A stretch of 64,000 bases of DNA from Cryptomeria japonica (GCF_030272615.1 NC_081415.1:601547644-601611643), one strand, 5' to 3'; shown: positions 46,214 through 58,552, numbered from the stretch's first letter. Numbers and translations: made by a program. The notes: a model not told the origin generated them from the letters alone.

Positions 46214-47145
46214 TGTTGAGATCAAGGAACACTAAGAGAGGGGGGGTGAATCAGTGTTCTACCAGCAAATAAACTTTCAAACTCATTCTTAGACCACTAG
46301 AAGAAAATGCAAGAAAGTAAAATGTAGGAACACAATATAGTCAACCACAAAATCATAACACCATGTTTTTTTACATAGAAACCCAAAAAGGGAAAAACCA
46401 TGATGGGATTGGAACCCATAATATTCATATAGAATTATCAAGAGTACTTAAATATTACATAAGGGGAATGCACATACATTGAGGCATACTGCCTAGAACC
46501 AAAGGTTCAATTACAATATGGAAGTCTCATTGACTTACAAATCATTTACAATGATAACTACAGTGATTGAATTGTGAAACAACATCAAACAATGCCTGGA
46601 TGAGTTCTGGTTAAATGCAATGTCTGACTGTAACTCCTCTACAACTCTACTTTGTTCTGCTTCTCAATCAGCTACTGGATCAAGAATGCACATGTGAAAC
46701 TTTGCTAAACAAGTTTCTCAATCACCACTCTCTCATATCATACCCAAAAAGATCTCCTACATCAGCCATATATATCCGCAATCACAAAATAAAATAGTCA
46801 TTTAGTCGGCCAACCATAATATGTAATGTAACATGTAACCGAGTGTGGCTTAGACCGGATCTCTAAAACATATGTGGATCAACCAAATAGTTTCAAAATG
46901 ATTTCTACATGTCAGTCCTATCATCCCATGCACGAATCTGACCACTAAAATCACTACAAATATTCTGGACCAAAAGTGCTTTCCTTATCTTGAAATACTA
47001 GTGACAAATTACCAGACCACTTCCTCTATTGGTTACCAAATTCCATAACTACAAGATAGGATTTCCATGAAGAGTTTCCATTAATGACAACCCTAATCCA
47101 TTATCCATATTATAGAATCCACCGGATGAGTGTTAATTTCGAACA
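46214..47145 (-). mobile_element. copia-type 3' LTR, reverse orientation
   Basis: 932 bp, TGTTGAGATC to CGAACA on the + strand. It shares landmarks with the solo LTR at 5146-6105, including the G-run followed by GGTGAATCAGTGTTCT at its edge. The adjoining sequence on the right is a PPT, which marks it as a 3' LTR of a minus-strand element extending rightwards. Confidence 0.75.
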
Positions 47146-47162
47146 ATCTCCTCCTTTGGCAT
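47146..47162 (-). other. Polypurine tract next to the minus-strand copia LTR
   Basis: On the minus strand TGCCAAAGGAGGAGAT directly precedes the LTR start TGTTCG. The copia element at 62.2 kb has the comparable GCCAAAGGGGGATAT in the same place. Confidence 0.8.
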
Positions 47163-47579
47163 TGATGGCAACACTCATGAAAAATGACTAAGTGTTGAAA
47201 CCTATATACCAGATCAAAATTTATAACATTCTCCCTTAGATCAAAAACTCAAAAAATTGTATCATTCTCTATACATTTTTCACTCTACTTTCCTACTTTG
47301 ACAACAATGCCAAAGTAGGGGTGTTGCACAAAAACTTATATACAAGGATATATGCCAGATATTCTATACATATTTGAAGATATCTGCAAAAAAGGTCTTC
47401 AAAAATCCTAAGTGTGTATCTCACCCATTCTTCAAGTTGTCCAGAATGGTGATGAAAACACTTAAAACATAAGCATATATCTCTACATCTTTAAATTCAT
47501 TCAGAACTGGTTGTGCCATTTTCTTCTTGCAATCAAATTTGTTGCTCAACATGGTGTCCATTCAGGGAGAAATAAGGTT

Positions 47580-49390
47580 CTAGAGTTCACCAACCCACCT
47601 TAGAATTCTCTCCCTTTCTGAATTTAGGCTCGAGATTTGATCAGTTAGAGCCATCAACTGACCTTCTATGTTGTTGGCAAGGGATATATTGGAATCAAAT
47701 GACAAAGATATACCATCAAGCTTGCCCTGACAAACACTGATTTGCTTGTCTATATCTAATCTAAATTTGGGTAGTATAAGGCATGACTTGTATATCTTTT
47801 CTCCTTCACTCAATGCCTCGGAGATAATTTGCAGTCCTTTTTTCAATCTAACTCTGTCATCTTCAAGCATCTTCCCAAATTTCTGCATACACACCTCCTT
47901 GAATCTGTCTAATATTTTATTATTGGTTGCCTTTTCTAATGATTCAAAATTTGTACTAATATTGTTGATTAATCGTAGCATCTTGCCGAAGGGGTTAGAA
48001 TTTGGATCTAATTGCAGGTTTGGTACCACCTTTTGCAAAATGCCTATAGACATCTCAATCAACTTCTTGTCCTCATTCTATGATTTAACCAAGTCTTCAC
48101 TAGCTTGAGCCTAGACCAGTGCATCAACCATCAGCCTTTCAACTGGAGACATATATCCAATGTCAAGAGGTCTATCAAAATTAATGGAGATTTGTTGGAA
48201 GAACCCTTTTCCTTTGTCCTTTGGTGTGTTAATTGCTGTGATTACTGGGACATCATTAGTTTTCTGCTTTCCCTCTTCTCCCTTATCCTATAGCTTGTCC
48301 TTCTCTTCTTCTTCTTTTCCTACATCTTGTTCCTTCTCAGTAAGAAATTCTTCTTTATCCTTTTATTTTTCTTTAACTTGTGCACTGGTGTCACCACTTG
48401 GTGTAGTATCATCCTCTTTGGCTTCTTAAACCTTTCCTTCCACCATCTCTAGGTGGTCAATTGGAGGATTTTGACTGCCCTCTGCATCAAGGGTTGTACT
48501 ATCCCGATCTTCCAGATGAGAGGTATCTTCTTTCTGAGATTCTTCAGCATACTTGGGGTTGACTGGAACATGATTGTTCTTTAGAAACTTTGTCCATATT
48601 TCTTCAATTTCTTTTCTAACTTCCTCAACCCTGCCAACCATAAGCCTATTTACTCTATTTTTGCTTCAAAATTCTTTCTTATTAGCTAGCTCCATGAGTA
48701 TATCAAGTTCTTCTTGAGAAATGCAAGCACTGATATTGATCAGTTCACGCTCTTTCATTTTATTATCTAATCGACTTGCAGTTAGCCTTCTAGCATCAAT
48801 AATGTTTTATAAATCTTTTGGAATACTTTGTTATAACTCAATTAATGATTTGCTGAAGTTATGAAAATTTAACACAATAGCTTCATCAATTTCCCTTTGA
48901 CTATTCTCATCAAAATTTTCATAGTGTGCACTGATATTCTTGAGGTTACCATCATTAACTATTTCATTAGTCAATTCTTTAGCAGTTAATGGGGGAATGA
49001 TGGTTTATTTACCTTCCACCTTGCCAGATTCAAGACTTTCATCAAGCTCTATCCTTAGCTTCCTTCCTCTTTTAGGCTTGCCAGTTAGAGAGCATTTAGA
49101 TTGTGTCTTCTTGCTTGACTGGGCACCACCACACTATGGTTTCCTAATCACCCAGACAAATTCTCCTTTCTTCTTTTCTTTCTCTGCTTCCTCATCTAAC
49201 TTTGTCTCAGATGCAACAAAAGATATAGCTACATAAGTTCTTTTTGGCTTTTGCTTCTGCTTCAACACTCCTTTTCAGGATGACCTTTGAGTTGTTGATG
49301 AATTCACCAAAGTTGGAGAAGACCTAGTCTCATTAGGCTTGGAGGGAACCGATTCAGTCTTAGGATTCTTTGATTCCATCTCTAGTTCCA
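47580..49390 (-). pseudogene. Degenerate charged coiled-coil ORF upstream of a copia 3' LTR
   Basis: A single minus-strand frame can be followed for about 600 residues with scattered stops (near 49280, 49010, 48830, 48665, 48427 and 48110). The N-terminal part is Lys/Glu/Ser-rich with a basic, nuclear-signal-like GKPKRGRKLR. The middle has an acidic Lys/Glu block (EFLTEKEQDVGKEEEKDK). The C-terminal 160 residues (48062-47580) are open and helical (LEDDRVRLKKGLQIISEAL; LMALTDQISSLNSERERI). It lies between internal sequence and the 3' LTR, where some plant copia and gypsy elements carry an extra ORF. No transmembrane or fusion-like segment is evident, so I do not call it envelope-like. Confidence 0.55.
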
Positions 49391-49407
49391 TCTGAGCCTT
49401 ATTATGC

Positions 49408-50010
49408 TTACAATGATAACTACAATTATTTAACTCCAAAACAACATCAAACAATGTCTAGATGAGTTCTGGTAAAATGCAATAAGTCTGACTGTAACAC
49501 CTCTACAACTTTGCGTTGTTCTGCTTCTTAGTTAGCTACCAGATCAAGAATGCACATGTGAAATTATGCCAAATAGGTTTCTCGATCACCACTCGCTCAT
49601 ATCATACCCAAAAATATCTCCTATATTGGTCATATATATCTGCAATCATAAAATAAAATATTCATCAAGTTGGCTAACCATAATATGCAATGTAACATCT
49701 AACCGAGTGTCAACTTAGACCATATCCTTAAAAAATATGTGAATCAACCAAATAATGTCAAAATAATTTCTATAGGTTTGCCCTATCATCCCATGCATGA
49801 ATCTGACCATCGCAATCACCGCAAAGATTCCAGACCAAAAGTGCTCTACTTATCCTGAAATATAGGTGACAGATTACCGGCCCACTTCCTTAACTAGTTA
49901 CCAAAATCCATAACTTTTGGATAGGATTTCCATGAAGAGTTTCTATAAATGACAACCCTAATCCATTATCCATGCACTAGAATCCACTGGATCAGTGTCA
50001 ATTTCCAGCA
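49408..50010 (-). mobile_element. copia LTR fragment
   Basis: From 49408 to 50010 the sequence follows that of 46543-47145 closely, i.e. the start half of the same LTR family on the minus strand. The other half is missing. To its right a purine-rich minus-strand run (GATATAGTGGGGACTTTATGA) could be a PPT. Alternatively the fragment is an insertion in a longer accessory ORF that continues on both sides. Confidence 0.7.
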
Positions 50011-50680
50011 TCATAAAGTCCCCACTATATCCCAACACTTAACAGATTGCATGGTAGGCTAGTTAGAAATATTTGTAAAACAAGTCCACCTTGTCTAGGG
50101 GATTTTCATTCCTAGCAAACTACTGCAAATTATCTTTGTACCTAGGTCTGTGAATAGGCAACCATTTCCTTCTGAAGAAACCCTTTGTAGCATCATACTC
50201 GACCTTTAGGTTTTCCAAATTAATCTTTGTATTGCAATCCGTATAGTCTTCCAAGACAAACACTTTTGGTATTGTATCTCTTTTAATGTCTAACAATTCA
50301 TTCATGGCTCTGATGTATCGACCTTAAACATTGTAAGACTTTTTCAGAGCTTTGATTAAGTCTACACTAAGAAAGACATTAGGAATGACTAACCTAACCA
50401 ATCCTAATCTCCATGGATTGTACTCAGGGAATTGTAAACTTTGACTTCATAAAAAAATATTGGAAAATATGATGTCCTCTGACTTTAAAATAGATCTCCC
50501 TACAATTAGATTGCTTATCTAGAAACCTCACAACACCAGCCCCTATCTTAGGTCTATAAGACAACCTGACCAATTGAGTAATTAAATCATCATGAAGGTT
50601 TTTATCTTTCTTATGTCTCTTGGCTTTGGGTTCTATAGACTGTGAAGCTTTCAAATAGGTAGACATTTCCAAATTGACCT
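50011..50680 (-). pseudogene. Minus-strand accessory ORF remnant, N-terminal part
   Basis: Two open pieces, 50672-50424 (Lys-rich, with LVRLSYRPKIGAGVVRFLDK) and 50305-50120 (KVFVLEDYTDCNTKINLENL), are linked by a decayed but protein-like stretch. The family is not recognised. The frame could continue, beyond the LTR fragment, into the coiled-coil ORF ending at 47580; together they would form a protein of 850-900 residues. Confidence 0.4.
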
Positions 50681-50699
50681 AAGACTACCCTAGACTAAT

Positions 50700-51912
50700 A
50701 ATACTTTAACTAGGGCTACAATTAATTCTTATCAAGCCCTTTTAAGAAAACTATAGAAATAGGTAACATGACTAATGGAATTTATCTTGCATTCTCTAAT
50801 TTTTATGGCCACATGGAAACCTTCACAACCTTGTTCTTCAACTCCGCACCAGACCCTTACAACAATTCATGATGAAAATTGTTCTAAACTCGAACAAACC
50901 ATCCCCTTCTCATAAATGAAGTTGATGTAAATAATGACAGTGCAAACGTGCTTTTACATACCCTTCTCATAAATGAAGTTGATGTAAATAATGACGGTGC
51001 AAACGTGCTTTTACATAGGTTTAAATGTTCATTGTTTGTCTCAGAGCGTTGATGACAAATGATGAAATTCAAATAACCATACCCAAGGAAGCTGTCAGTA
51101 ACATCACTTGTCTTGTCACTTTATTTAATTTTCTTGACACTCGTCAGGATCATAGAATCTACCTTTGTGAGGCCCGAGCTGAGACCCGAGCTGAGACGCT
51201 GGATCCTACCTAGCCACCAACGTTGTGCTCATTCATCCTCTTCTCAGGAGTCATCAAAGAAGAGACAACTCATTCACAAAGTGCCAAGTAACCCTTGGTT
51301 GAAGTCATAACATCCCTCTTGGGCACTAGTTGAACAAAAGACATAATACTCACTGAGTTTCAAGAAACCTTTAAGTGGTTGACTCAACTTGGGACTCGAC
51401 CAGGAGAAAAAAAAACTTCCACTGAGTTTTGAGTTACAACTTTGTCCACTACATTAGATAATATCTCAACACCAACACAAACTTTTCTGCTGATCGGGGC
51501 CCTCCTTAAGATAATATAGGCACATGACCAATTACAAACCCTTTAAAGTTACATGTGAGGGGAAACAAAACTTAAACATCTTATGACATGGGTAGACCAT
51601 AATTTAATGTGATGTGGGCCCAAAGGATTTCTAATTAAAACCATGACTGATAGGACAATTTTCAAAAAGAAGCGGTCTAGACAAAATTTGAAAAAAAAAG
51701 CTAGAAAAGCTAAGCTAACCAAAATGAGAAAATCTGCCCAAAATAGTCCTAATAGTGGCTCTAGCTAGGGATGCCCAAGCCAAAGGATCAAAATGAGAAA
51801 CTAGACTCTAGGAGGAAGACCCACTCTTACCAAAATCTTATCCGCAAGGCATATATACAAATATACATCCTCAAACTACTGTACATGGAACAAATTAGGT
51901 GAAAAAGTAATT
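50700..51912. other. Non-coding, with one 57-bp tandem duplication
   Basis: No gene is seen. It lies beyond the 3' end of the gypsy pol frame and may hold its untranslated region, but I could not identify a gypsy PPT or LTR here. Confidence 0.5.
50904..51017. repeat. Perfectly adjoining 57-bp tandem duplication
   Basis: Units at 50904-50960 and 50961-51017 differ at one base. The near-identity indicates a recent local duplication. Confidence 0.9.
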
Positions 51913-52975
51913 CACGAATTTTCCATGAACTGGCAATTCCAAAACTTCATTATCTCTGTTCTTGAGGAAATAAGAACCCTCGCCATGCATGTAATAATCT
52001 CAAATGGTCTTAACCAATTTGCATCAAACTTTCCATGTCTTCCTTTGTCTTGGCTATGAGAATTCCACATAAGAACCACATCTCCTTTCTAGAACTTTCT
52101 TTGCGTAGCTCTTTTTATCAAAAATAAGTATTTTACTTGCTGCTGCAATCTGGCATTCCTTTTCATAGCTTCATTTCTTACCTCATATAATTCTATCAAC
52201 TGAACTATCCTTTCCTTGATTGATTTTGTAATATCATCATCTTCGTCATGGATGAATTTATACACGGGGAGAAAATTAGTAAGGGGAATCCTTGCCTGAG
52301 TTCCCTAAACCAATTCAAAAGGAGATTTTCCTGTGGCCCTTTTTACCATCAACCCGCCAACCCATAGTGTCAACTTTCACTTTGAGTCCCAAGCACTTTT
52401 GTTCTTTTGCAACATTCTCTTAATGATTTTCAAGAGGCTTTTATTACTAGATTCAACCTATCCATTACCCTATGGGTGATATGGGGATGAATATGACACT
52501 ATGATTCCATATGAGTCACAATAATCCATGAATTCCTCTAACCTAAAAAAAATGCAATTATCCATAAAAAGTTTAGCACACACACCAAATCTAATGACTA
52601 TGTTATCCAGCAAAAAATTAATCACCACCTTACTAGTTACTTTCCTTGTTGGGACAACTTCAAGTCACTTTGTAAAATAATCTATGGCAACAAGGATCCA
52701 TCTATGACCTCCACTGGATTTATCACTAATTTCCCCTATGAAATATATTCTTGATTGATGAAATGGGGCTTCTATCAACTGAGGTCAGACAGGTAATGCC
52801 CTTGCATATTTGAGCTTTCCAGAAATTTTTTGACATGACTCACATTTCCTCACAAAAACATGAGTATCTGCAAATAAAGTAGGCTAATAGTACCCCGCCC
52901 TAATTATTTTGTGGGTAGTATAATTTGTTGGAAAATGCCCACCGTACACTCCTCCATGCATCTCTTCAAGAACCC
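51913..52975 (-). pseudogene. gypsy integrase remnant
   Basis: The HHCC zinc-binding part (MHGGVYGGHFPTN, then CESCQ) is followed by the DDE core: VAIDYFTKWLEVVP with the first Asp, FMDNCIFF in the second-Asp region, and SSPYHPQGNG then a stop then VE, the last carrying the catalytic Glu. A linker with Lys/Arg/Gln-rich sequence precedes a GKFDANWLRPFEI segment, which matches the GPY/F-type module of gypsy integrases with Gly changed to Arg. The frame ends at 51913. Stops inside the core make it inactive. Confidence 0.8.
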
Positions 52976-53399
52976 TCTGGGATTGACCTTTGTCAAGACA
53001 AAACAACAATACTCCATTTTGATTTTTCCAGAATAGATCTCCCTCTTTCATCATATATATTTATGGGCTTGTAACCTCAATGTGCATTTCTGATTGTCAT
53101 TCATTTCTTCAAGACAACTCATATTCTTAAAGAAATATACTATATCTGAATACCATGGTTGTCTTTCTATTCTAGTTGATCTCTCCTCTTCCTTTTCCAC
53201 AGTATTCACCTGAGTAGCTTTAAGATTTGTTTATGTCATCAACCTTGCCAAACCCATATCTCTAACCAACTTGGTTATTTGGATATCAATGTTAAATTCC
53301 TGAACTTTACTTATCCATCTACATCTTTTTCCTATCACTTCAGACAACAAATATATCTTTGACAACAACACTAGGGGCATATGCAATGACCTTAGATCC

Positions 53400-53740
53400 T
53401 ACCAAATAATATCTAATTTTTTTTTAGTACTTTAACCAAAGAATAAGCTTGCTTATCTATAATATCATAATTCAATTCAATAGCCTGCAAAGACTTGTTG
53501 AAGAAAAAGATAGGTTGTTCATGTCCATCATTGATTTTTAGTAACATAACTACAACAATAGTGTGGAATGATACAAAAGAAAATATTTGAAATGGTTTAT
53601 CAAAATTATGGAATTTTAAAATTGGAGCTTCTTTGATTTCTCTTTTTATACCTACAAAGGACTCCAACAATTTGTTATTCCAATCAAGTTTTGCACCCCT
53701 TTTTAACGTTCTAGAAATAGCTTTAACCATTTCTGCAAAG
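53400..53740 (-). pseudogene. gypsy RNase H (retroviral-type) remnant
   Basis: An open 105-residue stretch (53730-53413) covers the RT connection and the RNase H start: FKEIK-type motif, PILKFHNFDKPFQIFS, then FFNKSLQAIELNYDIIDKQA. The DAS motif that normally carries the first catalytic Asp reads FVSFHTI, so that residue is lost. It lies directly downstream of reverse transcriptase, as in all Ty3/gypsy elements. Confidence 0.75.
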
Positions 53741-53819
53741 TTTGTAACAAACCTCTTTACAAAATTGATTTGATCAAAGAATGATTGGATTGCCTTAATT
53801 GTCTTGGGGATTGGGATTT

Positions 53820-54450
53820 TATCTATGGCTACAAACCTCTCAGGATCAATTCAGACCCTTCTTTGGATACAATATGGCCCATCAATTTTCCTTTAGTGAC
53901 AACAAAAATGCACTTCTTTGGATTCAATGAAATGCCAAACTCTAAATCTTTTGAGAATATCTTCTCAAGATGTTCGCAATGGTCTTCATCTTTTTTAGAG
54001 TTAGCTATGAGATCATCCTGGTATATTACCAAGAAAATGTTAATCAAATTTGCAAATGCTACATCCATATCCCTTTCAAAAATTGTGCCTGCATTTGCCA
54101 TACCGAATGGCATTTTAATGTATACACAAGTCCACCATGGTGTTGTAAAAGTGATCTTATATTGCTCGGACTCCTTGAATTTCACTTGATTGTATCCAGA
54201 GAATCCATCATCATGCTCAACAATTCACAACCTCAGACTCTCTACAACATTGTCTGCATGTTTGGCAAAGGATAATTATCCTTTAATGAAGATATATTTA
54301 AGTTCCTAAAATCTATGCATAACCTAATATCTCCATTCTTTTTTCTAATTGGAACTAGATTTGATACCCAAGGTGAATGCCTGATTGGTTTAATAATACC
54401 TCCATCTTTTATTTTTACCAACTCTTCATTTTGGGAGCCAACCTTGGGTT
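53820..54450 (-). pseudogene. gypsy reverse transcriptase remnant
   Basis: Starting near 54440 the frame shows SNLVPIRKKNGDIRLCIDF, RNLN and KDNYPLPNM, then crosses a frameshift to TCVYIKMPFGMANAGTIFER. The catalytic box reads YQDD at 54012-54023 in place of YVDD or YIDD, keeping both Asp residues. LNPKKCIF and GHIVSKEG follow. These are standard Ty3/gypsy RT landmarks. Frameshifts and stops break the domain. Confidence 0.85.
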
Positions 54451-55229
54451 TATTTGTCTTTGCTTCTGTCCAAAAGGCTTTGCATCTGGTTTCAATGGAA
54501 TTTCATGCTAAAACAGATCCTCTCTATAAGCTTTAATAAAATCATCATAAGTCCATACAAAAACATGTTTATATTTTCTCAACAAGGTAATAAACATTTC
54601 TCTAATCTTGGGATTTATCCTTTTTCCAATGTACACATTTTTGGAGCTATATCTGTTCCCAAATTTTTCTCTTCTAGATATTCTTTATTAACCACCATAG
54701 GTTTTATACCATAGCTATCATTCCCATCAAAAACATTTTTGAGGGAAACTAATCCTCTAGGAATCTTATTAGTTTACAACTGGACTATTTCATTTCCAAA
54801 TATGAATTACTCACCATTCTCCTCCACATCAAATGTGCTAATATCAATTTCTCGAGTCCCATATTTGTCAACACAATGTAAGAATTTGAGCAAATCATCA
54901 TCATCATAGAATATCTGCCAACTGCAAATATTGTCAAGCACCAATGGCCTAGTCTTATCTTCAATTTTTGATATTCCTACCAAAATAGTGTCATCGCTCT
55001 TCAAAGAAATATTAGTGAGAAATTATGTGATACAACCATAACTGGTGAAAACCCTCAAAAGAGTCAACCATCTTATCTCATCGACCGGGGATGCTCTTGC
55101 ATCAATATGCTAGAACATTCTTTGATCTTTCTACCCAACCAATAGAAAAGGCATAAAAAAACTCAATATTATCCCAGACCATAAATTTGTATTTCTTTAA
55201 CCACCTATTCTTTAATGAGTATTTGGATC

Positions 55230-55480
55230 TTACCTAAGAAATTGCCAATTCAGAATCTCCAAATACAAACAATGCCTTAACACCATATTTAACTACAATA
55301 TTCAATCCTAACAATAGAGCTTCATACTCTACAATATTGTTTGTGCACTCAAATGACAAAAAAAATGAATACTTGAATTTTTCCATTTGGTGCCATAAAA
55401 ACTATTCCAGTACTCGACCCTTCCCTACTGCATGCTCCATCGAAATACATTTTCCACAATCCTTCCTGATCAGTGGCATC
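55230..55480 (-). pseudogene. Additional archaeal-type RNase H (aRNH) of the gypsy element
   Basis: The frame reads LWKMYFDGACSREGSSTG and continues to NGKIQVF. A one-base shift in a T run near 55360 then leads to ECTNNIVEYEALLLGL and FGDSELAIS. The three acidic positions of the aRNH site (FDGA, EYEAL, GDSEL) are present. This domain marks the plant Tat lineage. Here it precedes reverse transcriptase, between protease and RT, rather than following the retroviral-type RNase H. Confidence in identity is good; the order is discussed under findings. Confidence 0.75.
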
Positions 55481-55590
55481 CTCATCAATCATCAGGTCTA
55501 TTTTCTGCAAAATTATCTCTATTGGTTTTATTTTGAAATTGTTAGTGTCCATATCACAAAAACATATCAAACTATCAAGGTTAATCTCAT

Positions 55591-56295
55591 CTATACCTTG
55601 CTGAGACCTCTTTTCTCTATCAATTCAAACCAATTGGGGTTGTCAACTAGAATAGTAGCATATGAAAGATCTAGCCTCAAATTACCCCCAATAGCTACCA
55701 TCCATTGCCTAGATAACAACATACCATAGTGCGAGGAAATGTTAGCTACAGTTACATCCATTTTGTAAGACATGAATTGACCTATTATCCATTGCATAAC
55801 ATCTACAATAGGGGGTATCAACATTTAGTACTAAGTCTTTTGTGGCTTTTGTTGGCATCACATTTATAGCTGCCCCATGATCCATCATAAAATTTCTCAC
55901 AAGATTATTATTTATTAACAAAATTAAATAAAAATTATCATTCTGAGATGGGCATTAGGTAATAGATGATCCTAAGTAAACCTTAGGTGTTCCCATTTTA
56001 TCTACTTGACTAACATTTAACTGCTTGTTCAACTTTTCTTGGGCTGAAGAAAACAGGTGTAACTGACATAATGAGCTTTGTCCTTTTGGTTCTCATTAAA
56101 CCTTTTCTTCTCATCCAACCCTTGACTTATCACCTTCCCTTTAGCTGGGGATTCCTTCACAAACAAGCCTCTTGGTTGTCCTTGTTCAACATTGACAATT
56201 CTATTTCTAAGCTGGTAACTGCTTCTAGCTTGAGCAACAACAACAACTATGCATGTTCTGATTTCTTCTTCAAATGGCCTTCTAAAACTTATTTT
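55591..56295 (-). pseudogene. gypsy protease region remnant
   Basis: An open stretch (55824-55591) includes MLLSRQWMVAIGGNLRLDL, the conserved segment after the active site in plant gypsy proteases (normally LLGRPWMH...). Upstream, a damaged frame with IMGQL and KRGRL-type pieces continues to the copia insertion site at 56295. The active-site DTGA-type motif is not clearly visible, and stops are frequent upstream of 55824. Confidence 0.6.
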
Positions 56296-57522
56296 TGTTG
56301 GCCATTTGGTTGAATTGATTTTCTATTACATTGATGTTTTGTCATTGATGCCAACACTAAAAGTTTGGATGCTTTACTGGCACCCTTCTGGTCCCGATAG
56401 GTTGAGTATTTTCTAGTTGGTTTGGATCTGACAAGATCTGTTAGGATTCAATATAGTTTGGTTATGTAATTGGCTTATTCATGATACTCATGTTCATATT
56501 CAGTCAGTTGGTCTTGGTCTGGTGATCAGATGCTATCATGTTTGCTTGGAAGCTTGGCTTGTGGTTCCGACGAGGGTTTCACCGGCAGAGCTTTTGATGA
56601 AGATATTTGATGATATGCATAAGTGGTGTTGGTGCAGCTTTTGGTGGAGTTTCAGGATGCTGATGGTGATCATGTTCGAGACTTGGTAGATGGAGATCAT
56701 TGATTTAGCGTATGGACCTATATTGGATCCTAGTTGATCTAGGTTATGGACTGGTTTAATGTAATGTGTGGATTGGACCTCTCGATGTGTTTTCAGGACA
56801 TCTTATGTGTTGGATATTATTTTTTTGATTTAAGGCCGACATGTTTTGTAATTATATAATTAATTTATTGTCTGTTGGCTGACCTGATTGTTTATGGCCG
56901 AGGGTTTGTAGATATATATGATGTAAGATCTCATTGTAGTTCATGGGACATGAATATGTAATGTGCGAATAATGTAATATCATCCAGGAAGAGGATTTGG
57001 TCAAACACTGGAGGTCAAATTGGGTTTATGTAAGAGGATTTAGTCCTCCGGTATTGAGATTAATCAAAATTGTACTCAAGTTCAGGAGATGCTATCTCTG
57101 CAGTTCAAACACTTCTCTGGATTGTAGTCTGTATTTCTATGTAGTCAGTAAGACTCCTTTTGTGACGAGTAGTGTGCTATAGGTTGTCAGCCTCCTTGCA
57201 AGTATAGGACCCTCAAATGTAATTCACATACTTACTATAGAAGTATTATCTGACTATGGGTAGACTTCACACTGTGGTTTTTCCCTTTACCGGATTTTCC
57301 ATGTATAAATCTTGGTGTCATGTGGATGGTTTTTATTCTATGATTGTTGTTCATACTTAATTGGTTTAATTTCTATTCCGATATTTGGTTTAAGCATCCT
57401 GGTATTAATGTTTTGGGGTCTTATATTAAAGTTTTAATTTCTTAAGGTTTCGGTATCTGTGATAATTGATTCACCCCCCTCCCCCCTCTCAGTTGTCTTC
57501 CAGTTACTTGAACTATCTAACA
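56296..57522 (+). mobile_element. 5' LTR of copia element 2
   Basis: 1227 bp, TGTTGGCC to CTATCTAACA. It has a TATATATGATGTAAG stretch near 56915, a plausible TATA region, and a C-rich pyrimidine tract near 57473-57488 close to its end. Confidence 0.9.
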
Positions 57523-57524
57523 AT

Positions 57525-57536
57525 TGGTATCAGAGC
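57525..57536 (+). other. Primer-binding site of copia element 2
   Basis: TGGTATCAGAGC, two bases after the LTR end, is the standard plant copia PBS complementary to the 3' end of initiator-Met tRNA. Confidence 0.95.
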
Positions 57537-57581
57537 TTTGGTCCTCTTTGCAAAAAGCTTAACCGCTTGAGGAAGATCCTA

Positions 57582-58540
57582 TCGTGACTAATAGTTCAAG
57601 TTCATCCAATTCATCTGGAGATATCTTTTGGAGAGATATTGCTAGGCTTTATGGAATAAATTACATAGTATGGAAGATTTAGATGGAGGCTCATCTGAGA
57701 TGTCTTGGCAAGGAGATTTGGGAGATCACACAGAATGGTGTCACACCTTATAATCCAACATCTGACAATCCTCCTCTGGAAAACTTGGATAAGGATCTTG
57801 AGAATGATTATAGAGAAAGGGAATCCCTCTCGTGTGCACTTTTTGATCAACAAATAATGGGCTTGATTGACAAATCATCTCGAAAGGCTATATGGGATAA
57901 GTTGTAGAATTTTAATGAAGGTGACCCTACAGTGAAGATTGCTAAACTTGATGATTACCGGGTGAGATATGAAACCCTGAAGATGGAAGAAGATGAAAGG
58001 AATACTGCATTCATGGAAAGGGTAAACGAGATTGTTGTGGGAATTCAATGTTGTGGTGGAACTCTGAGTGAAGATTAAGTTGTTTCTAAAGTTTTGAGAG
58101 CCCTACCATTGGCTTACAAGATGAAGGCTACTGCTATTAATGAATTTAGAATAATAGCTAATACATTTGTCAACAAAGGTACTTTGGTTGGGAAGTTATC
58201 TGCTTTTGAGTTTCAAGAATTTGGACCTTATGGAGCTATGAAGTTTCAACCTTTTTTTCATGCATCTACATCAACAACTAGTAAGCAAGATTGGGAAGCT
58301 TTGTATGCAAAGGAATTGAATGATATGAAAAGAGAAGATGATGAGTTTTAGCAACTTGAAGCACTATTTTCTAGAAGAGTACCTAAAGGACCGATAGGAA
58401 GTAAGTATGAAGGAAACACACCTTTTAAATGTTTTGCATGTAATAAGATTGGTCATTTCACATCTAGATGTCTTGAAAGGAATTCAATATTTGAAGAAAG
58501 AGTTAGAAGATCTTCTAAGCCTAACCTTGGATATCAAAAA
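57582..58540 (+). pseudogene. copia gag remnant (element 2)
   Basis: Gag begins with a Ser/Asn-rich start near 57590, then the UBN2-type capsid region (MEAHLRCLGKEIWEI; then FDQQIMGLIDKSSRKAIWD). Stops near 57680, 57906, 58077 and 58349 break it. The zinc knuckle near 58428-58470 is intact in sequence: CFACNKIGHFTSRC fits CX2CX4HX4C. It is the better-preserved sister of the gag at 3846-4660. Confidence 0.85.
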
Positions 58541-58552
58541 AAATATAAGTAC

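Larger units (their letters stand above)
51913..56295 (-). mobile_element. Ty3/gypsy Tat-type element, split by a copia insertion
   Basis: Read right to left: protease region, archaeal-type RNase H, linker, reverse transcriptase, RNase H, integrase with a C-terminal GPY/F-like module, and a stop at 51913-51915. All domains contain stops or frameshifts. The upstream gag side continues at 63461-64000, on the far side of the inserted copia element. Neither gypsy LTR is visible in the window. The extra RNase H is a Tat-lineage hallmark in plants. Confidence 0.8.

Noticed and set aside
47580-48641. Envelope-like protein call for the coiled-coil ORF
   Set aside because: No signal peptide, transmembrane segment or cleavage motif could be seen; coiled coil and position alone are not enough.
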